Source: UBA4661 sp002405405
Lineage (GTDB): Bacteria; Bacteroidota; Ignavibacteria; Kapaibacteriales; UBA4661
Assembly: GCA_036847245.1 (NCBI GenBank)
Contig: DAIUAL010000033.1
Coordinates: forward strand, 1-20,393
Direction: 5' to 3'
DNA length: 20,393 nucleotides
A model generated the notes under the pieces. That model was given only the letters and a program-made list of their open reading frames with translations. It had not been told where the DNA came from and did no database searches. The translations under genes were made by a program, and so were the position numbers. Below, in pieces: positions 1-8,129 of this stretch. How positions within the stretch are numbered: position 1 is the stretch's first letter; every line of letters starts with the position of its first letter.

Positions 1-39
1 AAGTTCGAATAGTTTTAATTACTTGATGAATCATAAATG

Positions 40-1512
40 TTATTTCAAAAATTCAAGAAAGTGAATGAAATTGTTGAATGGCTCTATATTTGAAATAATC
101 GCTTTTGCTTCTTTGTCAGTTTTTCCTTGCTTAATTAAACTAGAATACATTGCTTGCATTGTGGTTCTGATTATTTCGTGATTTGTGTCTTCAAAAGGTG
201 TTCCTTGTAATTCAGGTTGTTCACTCTCTTTTATATAAATTGATTTTGACGGTATTGTTTCTTCAATAAATCGCAAAAGCGTTTCAATTGCTTTGTCAGA
301 ATCTTTTTTGGCTTGGACTTTTATTTTCTCCAAAATTGGATTCTCACGATTGATTTTGTAAAACCATTTATCCCCTCGTTTGTGTTCAACCCAAAGTGGA
401 ACAAATTTTTGTCCTGCAATTTGTTTCACACTTTTTCCTTTGTGGCGATAAACTTCTACAGCTTGTTGGCGCACTTTTAATGCGTATGCTCTAATTTGCT
501 CACGAAAAACTAAAGGCGGTCGTGCAATAGATTTTTTTATGTCAATTTGCCAAGATTCATCAAGTGTATTGGGCAGTTCAATTTGTATTCTAGCTAATTT
601 ATAATGTTCTTCCTTTCTAAAAAGACCCAACCAATCACCAGCTAGAAGTAAACGTTCATTCCTATAAATATAAAAACCTTGTTGCTCGTTCCAGCCTTTT
701 ACGCCTTCTGCATTTTTATAGGTTTCTTCCGAAATTTTCGATTTATGAGGTAAAACAAAGCCTTCTATTTTAACCTTTCCATTTTGAATCTTTTCAGGTG
801 GAAATTCTTGTGTAGCTTTTTCATTACTAAGAAAAGGATTCCAAGCATTAACCTTTTGATCTTGAAAATAAATATTGATTTTACCTTGCTCAATGAATTT
901 GTGAAATACCATTGCTAGATGCTTTTTCACTTGTTCCATTGTTTGATTAAACTTGAATTCGACTTTGTTGTCGTCTTGTTTAAAATCTTTAACAACTCTA
1001 TCAATGTCATTCCACAAGACGATTGTACCTGATGCAAGTTTTGAAATCTCTGCTTCCCAACTTTCATCAGGCAAGTATTTTATCAAATCCCACTTTCCTA
1101 TTTTGTTTACGTAGTCTAAATCCCAAGTCCAAAAAACAGAATGATAACTACTTTTTTTACTGATTACTGTCAGCTTTCTTGCTTGAGAGAAAGAAGCTGT
1201 TTTTAGTCCTAGACCAAAGCGACCCAAATCTTTGTCATGTCTCTTTGCTAAAGGATTAACACTCCCAGGACGCATCGCTTGAATGAGTTCCGAATTGTTC
1301 ATGCCCAAACCATCATCTTTTATTGCAAGCCATGTATCCGCTCCCCTCCACTCAAAATTTATCCAAATATTTTTTGAATTTGCAGAAATCGAATTATCAA
1401 CGATATCAGCTACTGCCGTTTCGATATTGTACCCAATCGCCCGAAAAGTCTCAATCATTGAGGAAGCTTCAGGAACCGCTGGTGTAGTTTGGTATTTAGA
1501 ATAATCCATCAT
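40..1512 (-). CDS. GHKL (MutL/MORC-like) ATPase of a restriction-modification cassette
   Basis: This 490-residue protein carries a Bergerat ATP-binding fold. The N-box region is ADIVDNS (residues 35-41), the DxGxG motif is DDGLGM (66-71), and the lid/GxGLG motif is GRFGLGLKTAS (97-107). Such ATPases occur in operons with cytosine methylases and small restriction-fold nucleases, described as prokaryotic MutL/MORC-like relatives; the likely role is ATP-dependent help to restriction. The C-terminal half (about 360-490) is lysine-rich and I recognise no domain in it. I chose the ATG at 1512 because the nuclease stop and this start overlap as TGATG; a TTG one codon upstream also reads in frame. 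No signal peptide or membrane segment is visible, so it should be cytoplasmic. The gene is AT-rich compared with the rest of the window. The fold call is firm; the restriction role is inferred from its neighbours. Confidence 0.85.
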   Translation of the reverse strand: MMDYSKYQTTPAVPEASSMIETFRAIGYNIETAVADIVDNSISANSKNIWINFEWRGADTWLAIKDDGLGMNNSELIQAMRPGSVNPLAKRHDKDLGRFGLGLKTASFSQARKLTVISKKSSYHSVFWTWDLDYVNKIGKWDLIKYLPDESWEAEISKLASGTIVLWNDIDRVVKDFKQDDNKVEFKFNQTMEQVKKHLAMVFHKFIEQGKINIYFQDQKVNAWNPFLSNEKATQEFPPEKIQNGKVKIEGFVLPHKSKISEETYKNAEGVKGWNEQQGFYIYRNERLLLAGDWLGLFRKEEHYKLARIQIELPNTLDESWQIDIKKSIARPPLVFREQIRAYALKVRQQAVEVYRHKGKSVKQIAGQKFVPLWVEHKRGDKWFYKINRENPILEKIKVQAKKDSDKAIETLLRFIEETIPSKSIYIKESEQPELQGTPFEDTNHEIIRTTMQAMYSSLIKQGKTDKEAKAIISNIEPFNNFIHFLEFLK

Positions 1513-1514
1513 CA
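1510..1514 (-). promoter_or_regulatory. TGATG stop/start overlap coupling nuclease and ATPase
   Basis: On the minus strand the nuclease stop TGA (1514-1512) and the ATPase start ATG (1512-1510) share one base. This is a classical translational-coupling junction and decides the ATPase start. It implies fixed-ratio synthesis of the two proteins. Confidence 0.75.
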
Positions 1515-1952
1515 ATATCCAATGATTAAAATGCCTTCTAATGGTAGGTGTAGTCTGTCAGAGGTGTAAAGAGTATCAAAAAAGGTAATCACAGTTTGAA
1601 AATCTGAACTTCTTCTATAGTTCTTTCTTACGGCAATCACTAAGTAATCGACTTCATGCATCATACATGCTTGAAATAGATCTTTTAGAAATTGATAGTT
1701 CGTAACCGCGCGACCTGCCTCAACTTCTATAACTGTCTTGTTAGAACTATTGTATCCATCTGCATCAAAGTATTTCTCGAGCTTTCCATTTTGACCAAAT
1801 AAAACAGGGACTTGAATCCTATCATTTAATTTTTTACCTTTCTCAATACGAAAATTGAGATTCTCTAAATCTAATCTTACTTTCTCCAAGACAACATTAC
1901 TTTCATGCTTATGTTGACCTGAATCAATTAACTCTATCTTGGAGTCAAACAC
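1512..1952 (-). CDS. Small PD-(D/E)XK-like restriction endonuclease, likely N-terminally shortened reading
   Basis: A 146-residue protein read from GTG at 1952. Residues 61-80 give an acidic pair (YFDADGYN) followed by the strand TVIEVEAG. This fits a restriction-fold core with D63 or D65 and an ExE (E76, E78) in place of the usual ExK, as in BamHI. A helix (NYQFLKDLFQACM) and a hydrophobic strand (DYLVIAV) follow in the expected order. It lies between a C5 methyltransferase and a GHKL ATPase, which fits the nuclease subunit of the cassette. The stop TGA shares its A with the ATPase ATG, so the two genes are coupled. Coding-like sequence continues 22 codons upstream of the GTG without any ATG, GTG or TTG (see the adjoining feature). 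I have not recognised a named enzyme or a target site. The nuclease call rests on motif pattern and context. Confidence 0.7.
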   Translation of the reverse strand: MFDSKIELIDSGQHKHESNVVLEKVRLDLENLNFRIEKGKKLNDRIQVPVLFGQNGKLEKYFDADGYNSSNKTVIEVEAGRAVTNYQFLKDLFQACMMHEVDYLVIAVRKNYRRSSDFQTVITFFDTLYTSDRLHLPLEGILIIGY

Positions 1953-2018
1953 ACTTACAAGACTTTTTAAGTGTTCAGGAATTACCCTACTCTTCGGGAA
2001 AAACTGCCAATCAGTTAT
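1953..2018 (-). other. Probable lost N-terminus of the nuclease gene (start codon ATA)
   Basis: The nuclease frame stays open upstream of its GTG. From 2018 it reads ATA then TDWQFFPKSRVIPEHLKS and on into the annotated protein. The ATA overlaps the methyltransferase TAA stop as ATAA. A G in place of A at minus-strand base 2016 would give the common ATGA arrangement: methylase stop TGA and nuclease start ATG. I infer that the original start lay here and was lost by one transition that leaves the methylase stop intact. The 22 codons look like protein, with a charged and aromatic mix and no stops. Upstream of 2018 the frame runs antisense-like through the methyltransferase gene without any ATG, GTG or TTG to the stop at 2085-2087. 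Confidence 0.55.
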
Positions 2019-3280
2019 AGCATCTCGCGGATTTTTTCTGCAATTCTTTGAGCCATCAGCGGTGGCACGGCATTTCCTATTTGCTTAAATGCGGCAGTTC
2101 TACTTCCTTCAAAGAAATAATCATCAGGAAAAGACTGTATTCTTGCAGCCTCTCTTACGCTGATAGAGCGATTTTGTGCTTTATCTGGATGTATATAGTA
2201 ATGCCCATCCATCGCTATATGCGCTACTATTGTGTGCGATATGCCGTTACCGTTGACAACTTGGAATCGGTTGGTAAAGGATTCTCTATTTGAGTGCTTA
2301 ATTAGTCTCTCGGGTAGTTCGGCATAATTCAAACGCTTTCCTTTACTCCACTCTTCAACTGCCGTATGATAAATCTCCAAATCATTTTGATTATTTGGTC
2401 TTGAGATGTGCTGCGTAACAAATTCAGAATCGTGCCTGATATTAGCCATTCTTAGATACTCTGTATTTGGTTTAGCGTACTTGACTGCATTTAAGGTTCC
2501 CTCTCCACTCTTTAGGGGTTTTAGATCAGATAGTAAATCTTTCCAAACTGTATAGTTTTCTCCGGAGATTACTTCAAAGATTGGATATGATAAATCTAAT
2601 TCTTTTTTCCATCCAATAATAATCACTCTCTTTCTATCCTGCAATACACCGAAATCTTTTGCATTCAATACTTTATATTTATTAGGCGGGAGGCTTACCT
2701 CATAGCCCGCATTTTTTACAGCATTCAGAATTTTATTAAGATATTCACCATTATTTGCAGACAATATACCAGGTACATTTTCAAATACAAACATTTTTGG
2801 CCGATATTTTTTCAAAAATTCAATATAGTATTGATATAGATGATTTCTTGGGTCATTCTCCATATTTTTTCGAGCTCGTCCAACAATTGAATAGGCTTGA
2901 CAAGGTGGACCACCGATGATTAAATCAATCTTATTTCCTTTAAGCTCTCGATCAATCATGCAGAAAATTTCACTCAGTGTCGTTTCTGAGATTTCTTTAT
3001 TGATCACCGAATCAATTAGATGACTTGGTACATTACTCCACAGCTCCTCTTTGTTCTTAGTTTTAGATTTTAGGTAATCGTTATAGATCTGTTCTTTATT
3101 ATTCTCTTTTAACCAATGATATACAGTTCTTGTCTTGATTGTATCACAAGCGTCTTTATTCATTTCTACATGAGCAATAGGATTAAAGCCCGCACGGATG
3201 AATCCCTCCGAAAGCCCCCCTGCACCAGCAAACAAATCTATGTAGTTCAACTTTTTCATACACAAACTGACTTCTGTCAT
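2015..3280 (-). CDS. DNA (cytosine-5-)-methyltransferase
   Basis: A 421-residue C5-cytosine methyltransferase that moves a methyl group from S-adenosylmethionine to a cytosine in a specific DNA site. Conserved motifs appear in order: motif I DLFAGAGG (15-22), motif IV GGPPCQAYS (123-131) with catalytic Cys127, motif VI ENVPG (167-171), motif VIII QDRKRVIIIG (214-223), motif IX around NRFQVVNG (337-344) and motif X GNAVPP (402-407). The target-recognition region is the stretch of roughly 225-335; its site cannot be read from sequence. An internal start at residue 8 (MKKLNYIDLF, 3259) is equally possible, as neither has a Shine-Dalgarno sequence. It is the first gene of the cassette, so self-DNA is protected before the nuclease is made. 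The gene looks complete and probably active. No controller (C) protein gene is visible next to it. Confidence 0.95.
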   Translation of the reverse strand: MTEVSLCMKKLNYIDLFAGAGGLSEGFIRAGFNPIAHVEMNKDACDTIKTRTVYHWLKENNKEQIYNDYLKSKTKNKEELWSNVPSHLIDSVINKEISETTLSEIFCMIDRELKGNKIDLIIGGPPCQAYSIVGRARKNMENDPRNHLYQYYIEFLKKYRPKMFVFENVPGILSANNGEYLNKILNAVKNAGYEVSLPPNKYKVLNAKDFGVLQDRKRVIIIGWKKELDLSYPIFEVISGENYTVWKDLLSDLKPLKSGEGTLNAVKYAKPNTEYLRMANIRHDSEFVTQHISRPNNQNDLEIYHTAVEEWSKGKRLNYAELPERLIKHSNRESFTNRFQVVNGNGISHTIVAHIAMDGHYYIHPDKAQNRSISVREAARIQSFPDDYFFEGSRTAAFKQIGNAVPPLMAQRIAEKIREML

Positions 3281-3316
3281 AAAAAGATTGAAGAAAAAAC
3301 TTTTATTAAGCCCTCA

Positions 3317-3322
3317 ATTATA
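3317..3322 (-). promoter_or_regulatory. Candidate -10 element for the RM cassette
   Basis: The minus strand reads TATAAT about 37 bases before the methyltransferase start, inside a very AT-rich gap. No convincing -35 element is seen at 17 bases. The match could be chance in AT-rich DNA. Confidence 0.25.
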
Positions 3323-3406
3323 ACGTATAAACAAAATATATTTTTTATTAGACATTGTATGACCGACAAAACTACAATACTAGCATGGAAATTACCCTAT
3401 AGTCAG

Positions 3407-4009
3407 ATGTGCCCTCATCAACCATCGTCTCTTCAACATAGGGTGCAGAGCGCATGGATACTACTGTTTATTCTGTTGATGAGTCTTGCTCTTTCCGGTT
3501 GCAATATGCTTACGGTTACGCCTGATACCACAAGTGATTTGCTTCCAACCACGATACTATCGACCGACAATGCTCCTGCATTGAATGAACTCACGGCGAT
3601 TGAATTCATCAAAGTAATACCGGGTGAACGTGGTAGTGGTACATTTCCACTCGTACAAAATATTTTGTGGCGCGCACAAGCATTTCGCACGGCAGGACGC
3701 AGGTTCTTGATTCAACTTCCTGCTACTTCTCCGTCGAGTCAGTTTAACAGTGCACAGCTACTTTTTCAATCAACCCCGAATAGTGGCTCTCAGCCGCTTG
3801 GCATGTTAGGTGCAGGTGGATCAACAACATGCAATGCGGCATCTTTTGCCTACAGCATCTCTGCAAGCAGTATAACGATTCGCAGTGTTGGTGCAACATT
3901 GGTCGCCTGCGATCCGCTGAGGATGACTATCGAGCACTTGTATTTCTCCGGTTTGCCACGAGCAACATCATATACAGTTGAGGGCGATATCCTCACCATC
4001 TTCCTATAA
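3407..4009 (+). CDS. Putative lipoprotein with META/HslJ-like domain
   Basis: A 200-residue protein with a short charged N-terminus, a hydrophobic stretch and a lipobox LSGC (Cys32), so it is probably lipidated and anchored to a membrane. The C-terminal third resembles META (HslJ-type) domains: a CNAASFAY segment, the strand SITIRSVGATLVAC, an acidic residue in the following helix, and a closing SYTVEGDILTI strand. META proteins are small secreted beta-rich proteins linked to stress or heat-shock contexts; their molecular role is poorly known. I chose the ATG at 3407 because it gives a signal peptide of normal length. An in-frame ATG at 3359 would add 16 residues. The gene is divergent from the methyltransferase and convergent with the hydrolase, with only 16 bases between the two stops. 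The domain call is from pattern memory and is moderate. Confidence 0.6.
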   Translation: MCPHQPSSLQHRVQSAWILLFILLMSLALSGCNMLTVTPDTTSDLLPTTILSTDNAPALNELTAIEFIKVIPGERGSGTFPLVQNILWRAQAFRTAGRRFLIQLPATSPSSQFNSAQLLFQSTPNSGSQPLGMLGAGGSTTCNAASFAYSISASSITIRSVGATLVACDPLRMTIEHLYFSGLPRATSYTVEGDILTIFL

Positions 4010-4025
4010 GCATGACCTATCGAGT

Positions 4026-4973
4026 TTAGATGACTACCGTTTCGCCAATGCGAGTCCATGCAATGCGAGCAGAGGTCGTTTGCATTGCCGCAACAAATCG
4101 AGGAATGGGTTCATTCATCGACTCTTGGCTTTGTTTGAAGGTATTGCAGTGCATAGGGGCAATCACGGATGCTTTGGCATGGAGAGCCATCTGTACGGCT
4201 TCTTCGGGGTTGCAATGCACATCAACCCAAGGGTTATATGCACCAATCGGCATACATGCAAGATCGATTTTGTCGAAACGTTCGCCGATCACTTTGAAGT
4301 AATCGCACATAGCTGTATCGCCGCCGAACAGTACACGCTTATCACGCGATTGCAAGACCACACTATTAAAACTTCTTCCGGTTTTGCGCTGTCCTTTTCT
4401 GCGGTCGGGTTCCCATGGAAAACGCCAGCCAAAGTGTCGTACTTGAAATGCCGATAGCGTCATGTCGTGGATCGTGAGCGATTGCCCCCAATCCATTTCT
4501 TGTACGGATCTCCACGGTAGGTCATCAACAATATCCTTCGTGTTATAGGCACAAACCACATCAATCGCATGTGGGTAGCGTGTTGCCAGAGCTTCGAGGG
4601 TGGGGTAATCGCAGTGATCCATGTGCCCATGCGACAGGACAATGAGATCGGGCTTCGGTACTTCCTCCACACGCAGAGCAGGTGGCGTTACGCGCTGTAT
4701 CCCTATTGTCGTACCCAAAAAACGAATACCGATTTTGGTAAAGAGAACAGGATCGCACAGAATGATTTTACCGTGCATGTTGAGAAGAATACTCGAATGC
4801 CCAAGCCACGATGCCGTAACAGCATCATTCGACCATTCATGTGGTGTAGGACGTATAACCGAAGTCAATGCGTGAAGAGGCAGTGTTTGCGAGGGCAGAG
4901 TGCCAAGAGCAATCCCTGCACCAAGAGCAGTATTCTGCAATATTTGACGGCGCGCAAAATTCATAGCAGACAT
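4026..4973 (-). CDS. Metallo-beta-lactamase-fold hydrolase (NAPE-PLD/UlaG-like), Tat-type signal
   Basis: A 315-residue metallohydrolase. The metal-binding signature HGHMDH (His115, His117, Asp119, His120) is followed by likely ligands His180, Asp219 (GGDTA) and His275 (PMHCNTF). The spacing and the segments WLGHSS, DPVL and CNPEEAV are those of the NAPE-hydrolysing phospholipase D / UlaG-like branch, which cleaves phosphodiester or lactone bonds. The N-terminus NFARRQILQNTALGAGIAL has a twin arginine ahead of a hydrophobic segment, so export by the Tat pathway in folded form is likely. The start at 4973 or at the in-frame ATG at 4964 would both keep this signal. It lies 94 bases downstream of the RND gene on the same strand, so weak co-transcription is possible, but no functional tie is evident. 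The exact substrate is unknown. Confidence 0.85.
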   Translation of the reverse strand: MSAMNFARRQILQNTALGAGIALGTLPSQTLPLHALTSVIRPTPHEWSNDAVTASWLGHSSILLNMHGKIILCDPVLFTKIGIRFLGTTIGIQRVTPPALRVEEVPKPDLIVLSHGHMDHCDYPTLEALATRYPHAIDVVCAYNTKDIVDDLPWRSVQEMDWGQSLTIHDMTLSAFQVRHFGWRFPWEPDRRKGQRKTGRSFNSVVLQSRDKRVLFGGDTAMCDYFKVIGERFDKIDLACMPIGAYNPWVDVHCNPEEAVQMALHAKASVIAPMHCNTFKQSQESMNEPIPRFVAAMQTTSARIAWTRIGETVVI

Positions 4974-5067
4974 TCAAAAAAATGATCGAAGATAATTCCC
5001 CAATGCAAACGTACAACATGCCACACAAAAAACATATCTATCGAGAGTAAGAATGCTTCCTGATTGC

Positions 5068-8000
5068 TCAGAATGTGGCCTCTTCCTCAATCGATGGAGG
5101 AATAAGTTTGTACAGCACCGGTGTAACAATACGCGAGAGAATCGTTGAACTTATCAATCCGCCAATAAGCACTAATGCCAAGGGTGAGATCAACGGATTG
5201 GGGTTGAGAGCAATCGGGGTCAGTCCGCCAATTGCCGTGAGCGATGTCAGCACCACCGGCAAGAAGCGCAGTTCGCCTGCTCGCTCAATAGCATCATTGA
5301 GTTCCATGCCTTCACGGCGAAGTTGATTGGTAAAATCTACGAGCAAAATGGAATTCTTCACTTCAATTCCTGCTAACCCAATAAAGCCGATAATCGCAAC
5401 AAAGGACATCGGATTTCCCGTAAGCCACAGCATGGTAATGCCACCAATAACCCCCAAAGGTATGACCGACAACACGATCAGAATACCCTTGAATGTTTTG
5501 AACTGCAAAATCAAAACTGCTACAAACAGAAACACGGTCAATACGATTACCGTTGCAAAATTGCCCCCGAATGCATCCCCTTCGCTTTCCGCCTCACCGG
5601 CAAATTTGAAGGTATAACCCGCAGGCATTTTTATTGCCTTGAGTTGTGGCGTAATATCTTTGAGAACCATATTGGCAAGAACATTTTTTTGTGTGTATGA
5701 GGTAATCTTTACAAAGCGATTCTTGTTGAAATGATTGACACTGCTTGGCGATGTTTCAAAGCCGATCGTTGCAATTTGTGTGAGTGGAATAGGCACACCC
5801 ACAGCATTATTAATCGAAAGATTATTGAAAACATCGAGTGTAGCAAAACGATCTTTCGGGGCAGTCACCATAATAGCATAATCGTCGCCATTATCATCGG
5901 TATAGGTTCCCATGTTCAGCCCTGCTACCGCTAAGCGAATCATGCGATCAATATCGCCCGTCAAGACACCAAGGATACGTGCCTTCTCACGATTGATATA
6001 AATTTTTACATCGGTCTTCAGCGTATTGAGTTCATTATTGACATAGATTGTCCCTGTATGTGCTTTCAGAAGAGCTTCGACTTGAAAAGATAATTGGCGC
6101 AAAGTGTCGAGATTATTCCCAAACACACGAATCGAGATGGGTGCTTCGATGGGCGGTCCTTGTTCAAAATCTTTGACCTCGACTTGAGCGTATGGGAATT
6201 GAGCGAATTGTCCGCGCAGTGTTTCGATCAGTTGACGTTTAGCAGTAGGTTGTGCCGCTTCGTCCATTTGAACAAAGATTTGCGCAAAGTCTGATTTCTC
6301 CTCTTGTTGCGTAACATTATAATAGATCTGGGGATTGCCTTTGCCCACATTGGTCGTAAAGTATCGCACCAAGGGGTTTGCACGCACGGTATCTTCAATC
6401 ATACGAGCAATACGATTACTCTCATGAATATTCGTTTGCAAAGGCATACGTACATTGATGAGAAAAATCGGTTTTTCCGATGTTGGAAATAATCGAAATC
6501 CTAATACCCCAAACAATCCCAATGAGCCACCAAATAAAGCAAGAGAAAGAATAAGTGTCAGCACAGGATGCTGCAAAGCACGGTGCATGAGTTTGGTATA
6601 TGTTGCATGAATGATATACTGCAAACCTCGTAAAAAGACATTCCCTTCAGGATTGCTGTGTGCACGCAAAATTCGACTGGCAAGAAAAGGCACTACCGTG
6701 AGTGAGACGATCATCGAAGCAACAACACTTGTAATGACTGCCATCGGCAAGCCTCGAATGAACTCACCGGGTCCGCCCGGCAAGAAAACCAATGGCATAA
6801 AAGCAATAACTAATGTCGCCGTACATCCGATAACAGCCAGTGTAATTTGCTTTGTACCATTGAGTGCCGCAGACCATGCCGAATGCCCCTCGCGAAGCCA
6901 TCGCTCAACATTTTCAACCACGACAATACTGTCATCAACCAACAATCCTAATGCTACCACCAAGCCGACAATACTGAGTTGATTCAACGAAAATCCAAAA
7001 GCATTCAATCCAACCAAACCTAGAGCCAAAGATAATGGTATAGCAATCATCACGACTAAGGATGCACGGATCCCCAAAGGTAACAGCGTAACAAGAACGA
7101 GCACAATAGCCAGTCCAAAGTCAACTCCCAAACTTTTCAAACGTCGAGCAACATTGTCTGCCTGATCGAAGTTTTTCCTCATCACGATATTCGGTGGTAA
7201 TTGTTTTTCAAACTCCTCGAGTATAGGTTTGAATTTTGCTTGTGTTACGGCAATATTGCCACCTGCTTTTTGTGCGGCACTCATGAGCACACTGCGATGT
7301 CCATTCAATCGAGTAATATGTTTTTCGTCTTGATGTACATACGCGATCGTTGCAATATCACGCAAGTAAAGAATTGTACCCCGAGCATTATACACAATCG
7401 TACCGGCAACATCCTCAATGCTTTGAAACTTTCCACTGGTTTTGACATTGAATGTTGATGTTCCTAGTGTCAAATTTCCACCCGGTATATTGACAGCTTC
7501 GCTTTGAATACTCCCCAAAACAACATTCAATGGAATTTTCAGTTCAGCAAGTTTGGCGATATTGATATCAACACGAATGATTTCATCCGGTATACCAAAA
7601 ACCTTGACTTTCTTGAGATCAGTAATTTTTTCTAGTCGTTCTTTTAACTCATCGCTCTGCTCTTTGAGTGTTTTGTACGAAGCATTTTCACTGATCAGTG
7701 CAATCTGCATCACATTGACATCGGAGGGATCAATTTTACGAATGTCGATGCTGTAAATATCTTGTGGCAGAGTAGCGCGCAGGACATTCACCTCGCGGAC
7801 AACTTCTTGATATTTGTTATTGACATCGACACCGTATTTAAATTCTGCTTGTATGACGGCAATACCATCTTCAACTTTGGTGAGAATTTTATCGATGTTT
7901 TCCAATTCGTAGATTTTATTCTCAATGGGCTTGACAACTAATTCTTCCATGTCTTTCGGACTAGTACCGGGATACACCACCACAATCGGATAGGTCGGCG

Positions 8001-8124
8001 GATTGATCTGCGGATCTTCAGCACGCGGCATTGTCAAAAGCGTTACGACACCAACCACCGCAACCATGACAAACATCACGAGGGTGAATTGATAATTCCT
8101 GATGGAAAATGATGTAAGATTCAT
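5068..8124 (-). CDS. RND multidrug efflux pump, inner-membrane subunit (AcrB/HAE1-like)
   Basis: A 1018-residue proton-driven transporter that expels hydrophobic or amphiphilic compounds from the periplasm and inner membrane through a TolC channel. It has the expected layout: an N-terminal membrane helix (about 12-32), a large periplasmic porter loop, a helix bundle, a second porter loop and a second bundle. Helix 4 carries the paired proton-relay aspartates in GLLVDDSIVVVENV (Asp397, Asp398). The helix 10 segment GIEVKNSILLVDF supplies the relay lysine. Lack of a methionine-rich metal path argues for a drug-type rather than heavy-metal pump, though the substrate is not known. It is the last gene of the operon, five bases after the adaptor stop. 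Length and motifs indicate an intact pump. Confidence 0.95.
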   Translation of the reverse strand: MNLTSFSIRNYQFTLVMFVMVAVVGVVTLLTMPRAEDPQINPPTYPIVVVYPGTSPKDMEELVVKPIENKIYELENIDKILTKVEDGIAVIQAEFKYGVDVNNKYQEVVREVNVLRATLPQDIYSIDIRKIDPSDVNVMQIALISENASYKTLKEQSDELKERLEKITDLKKVKVFGIPDEIIRVDINIAKLAELKIPLNVVLGSIQSEAVNIPGGNLTLGTSTFNVKTSGKFQSIEDVAGTIVYNARGTILYLRDIATIAYVHQDEKHITRLNGHRSVLMSAAQKAGGNIAVTQAKFKPILEEFEKQLPPNIVMRKNFDQADNVARRLKSLGVDFGLAIVLVLVTLLPLGIRASLVVMIAIPLSLALGLVGLNAFGFSLNQLSIVGLVVALGLLVDDSIVVVENVERWLREGHSAWSAALNGTKQITLAVIGCTATLVIAFMPLVFLPGGPGEFIRGLPMAVITSVVASMIVSLTVVPFLASRILRAHSNPEGNVFLRGLQYIIHATYTKLMHRALQHPVLTLILSLALFGGSLGLFGVLGFRLFPTSEKPIFLINVRMPLQTNIHESNRIARMIEDTVRANPLVRYFTTNVGKGNPQIYYNVTQQEEKSDFAQIFVQMDEAAQPTAKRQLIETLRGQFAQFPYAQVEVKDFEQGPPIEAPISIRVFGNNLDTLRQLSFQVEALLKAHTGTIYVNNELNTLKTDVKIYINREKARILGVLTGDIDRMIRLAVAGLNMGTYTDDNGDDYAIMVTAPKDRFATLDVFNNLSINNAVGVPIPLTQIATIGFETSPSSVNHFNKNRFVKITSYTQKNVLANMVLKDITPQLKAIKMPAGYTFKFAGEAESEGDAFGGNFATVIVLTVFLFVAVLILQFKTFKGILIVLSVIPLGVIGGITMLWLTGNPMSFVAIIGFIGLAGIEVKNSILLVDFTNQLRREGMELNDAIERAGELRFLPVVLTSLTAIGGLTPIALNPNPLISPLALVLIGGLISSTILSRIVTPVLYKLIPPSIEEEATF

Positions 8125-8129
8125 GGCGA

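Noticed and set aside
1..39. Sequence left of the ATPase stop
   Set aside because: Too short; no hairpin or coding sign seen.
3116..3358. Upstream extension of the lipoprotein frame into the methyltransferase gene
   Set aside because: It overlaps the methylase N-terminal motif I on the other strand and would bury the signal peptide inside the protein.
3978..4457. Plus-strand open frame of 159 codons opposite the metallohydrolase
   Set aside because: No recognisable motif; the opposite strand holds all metal ligands of a known family.
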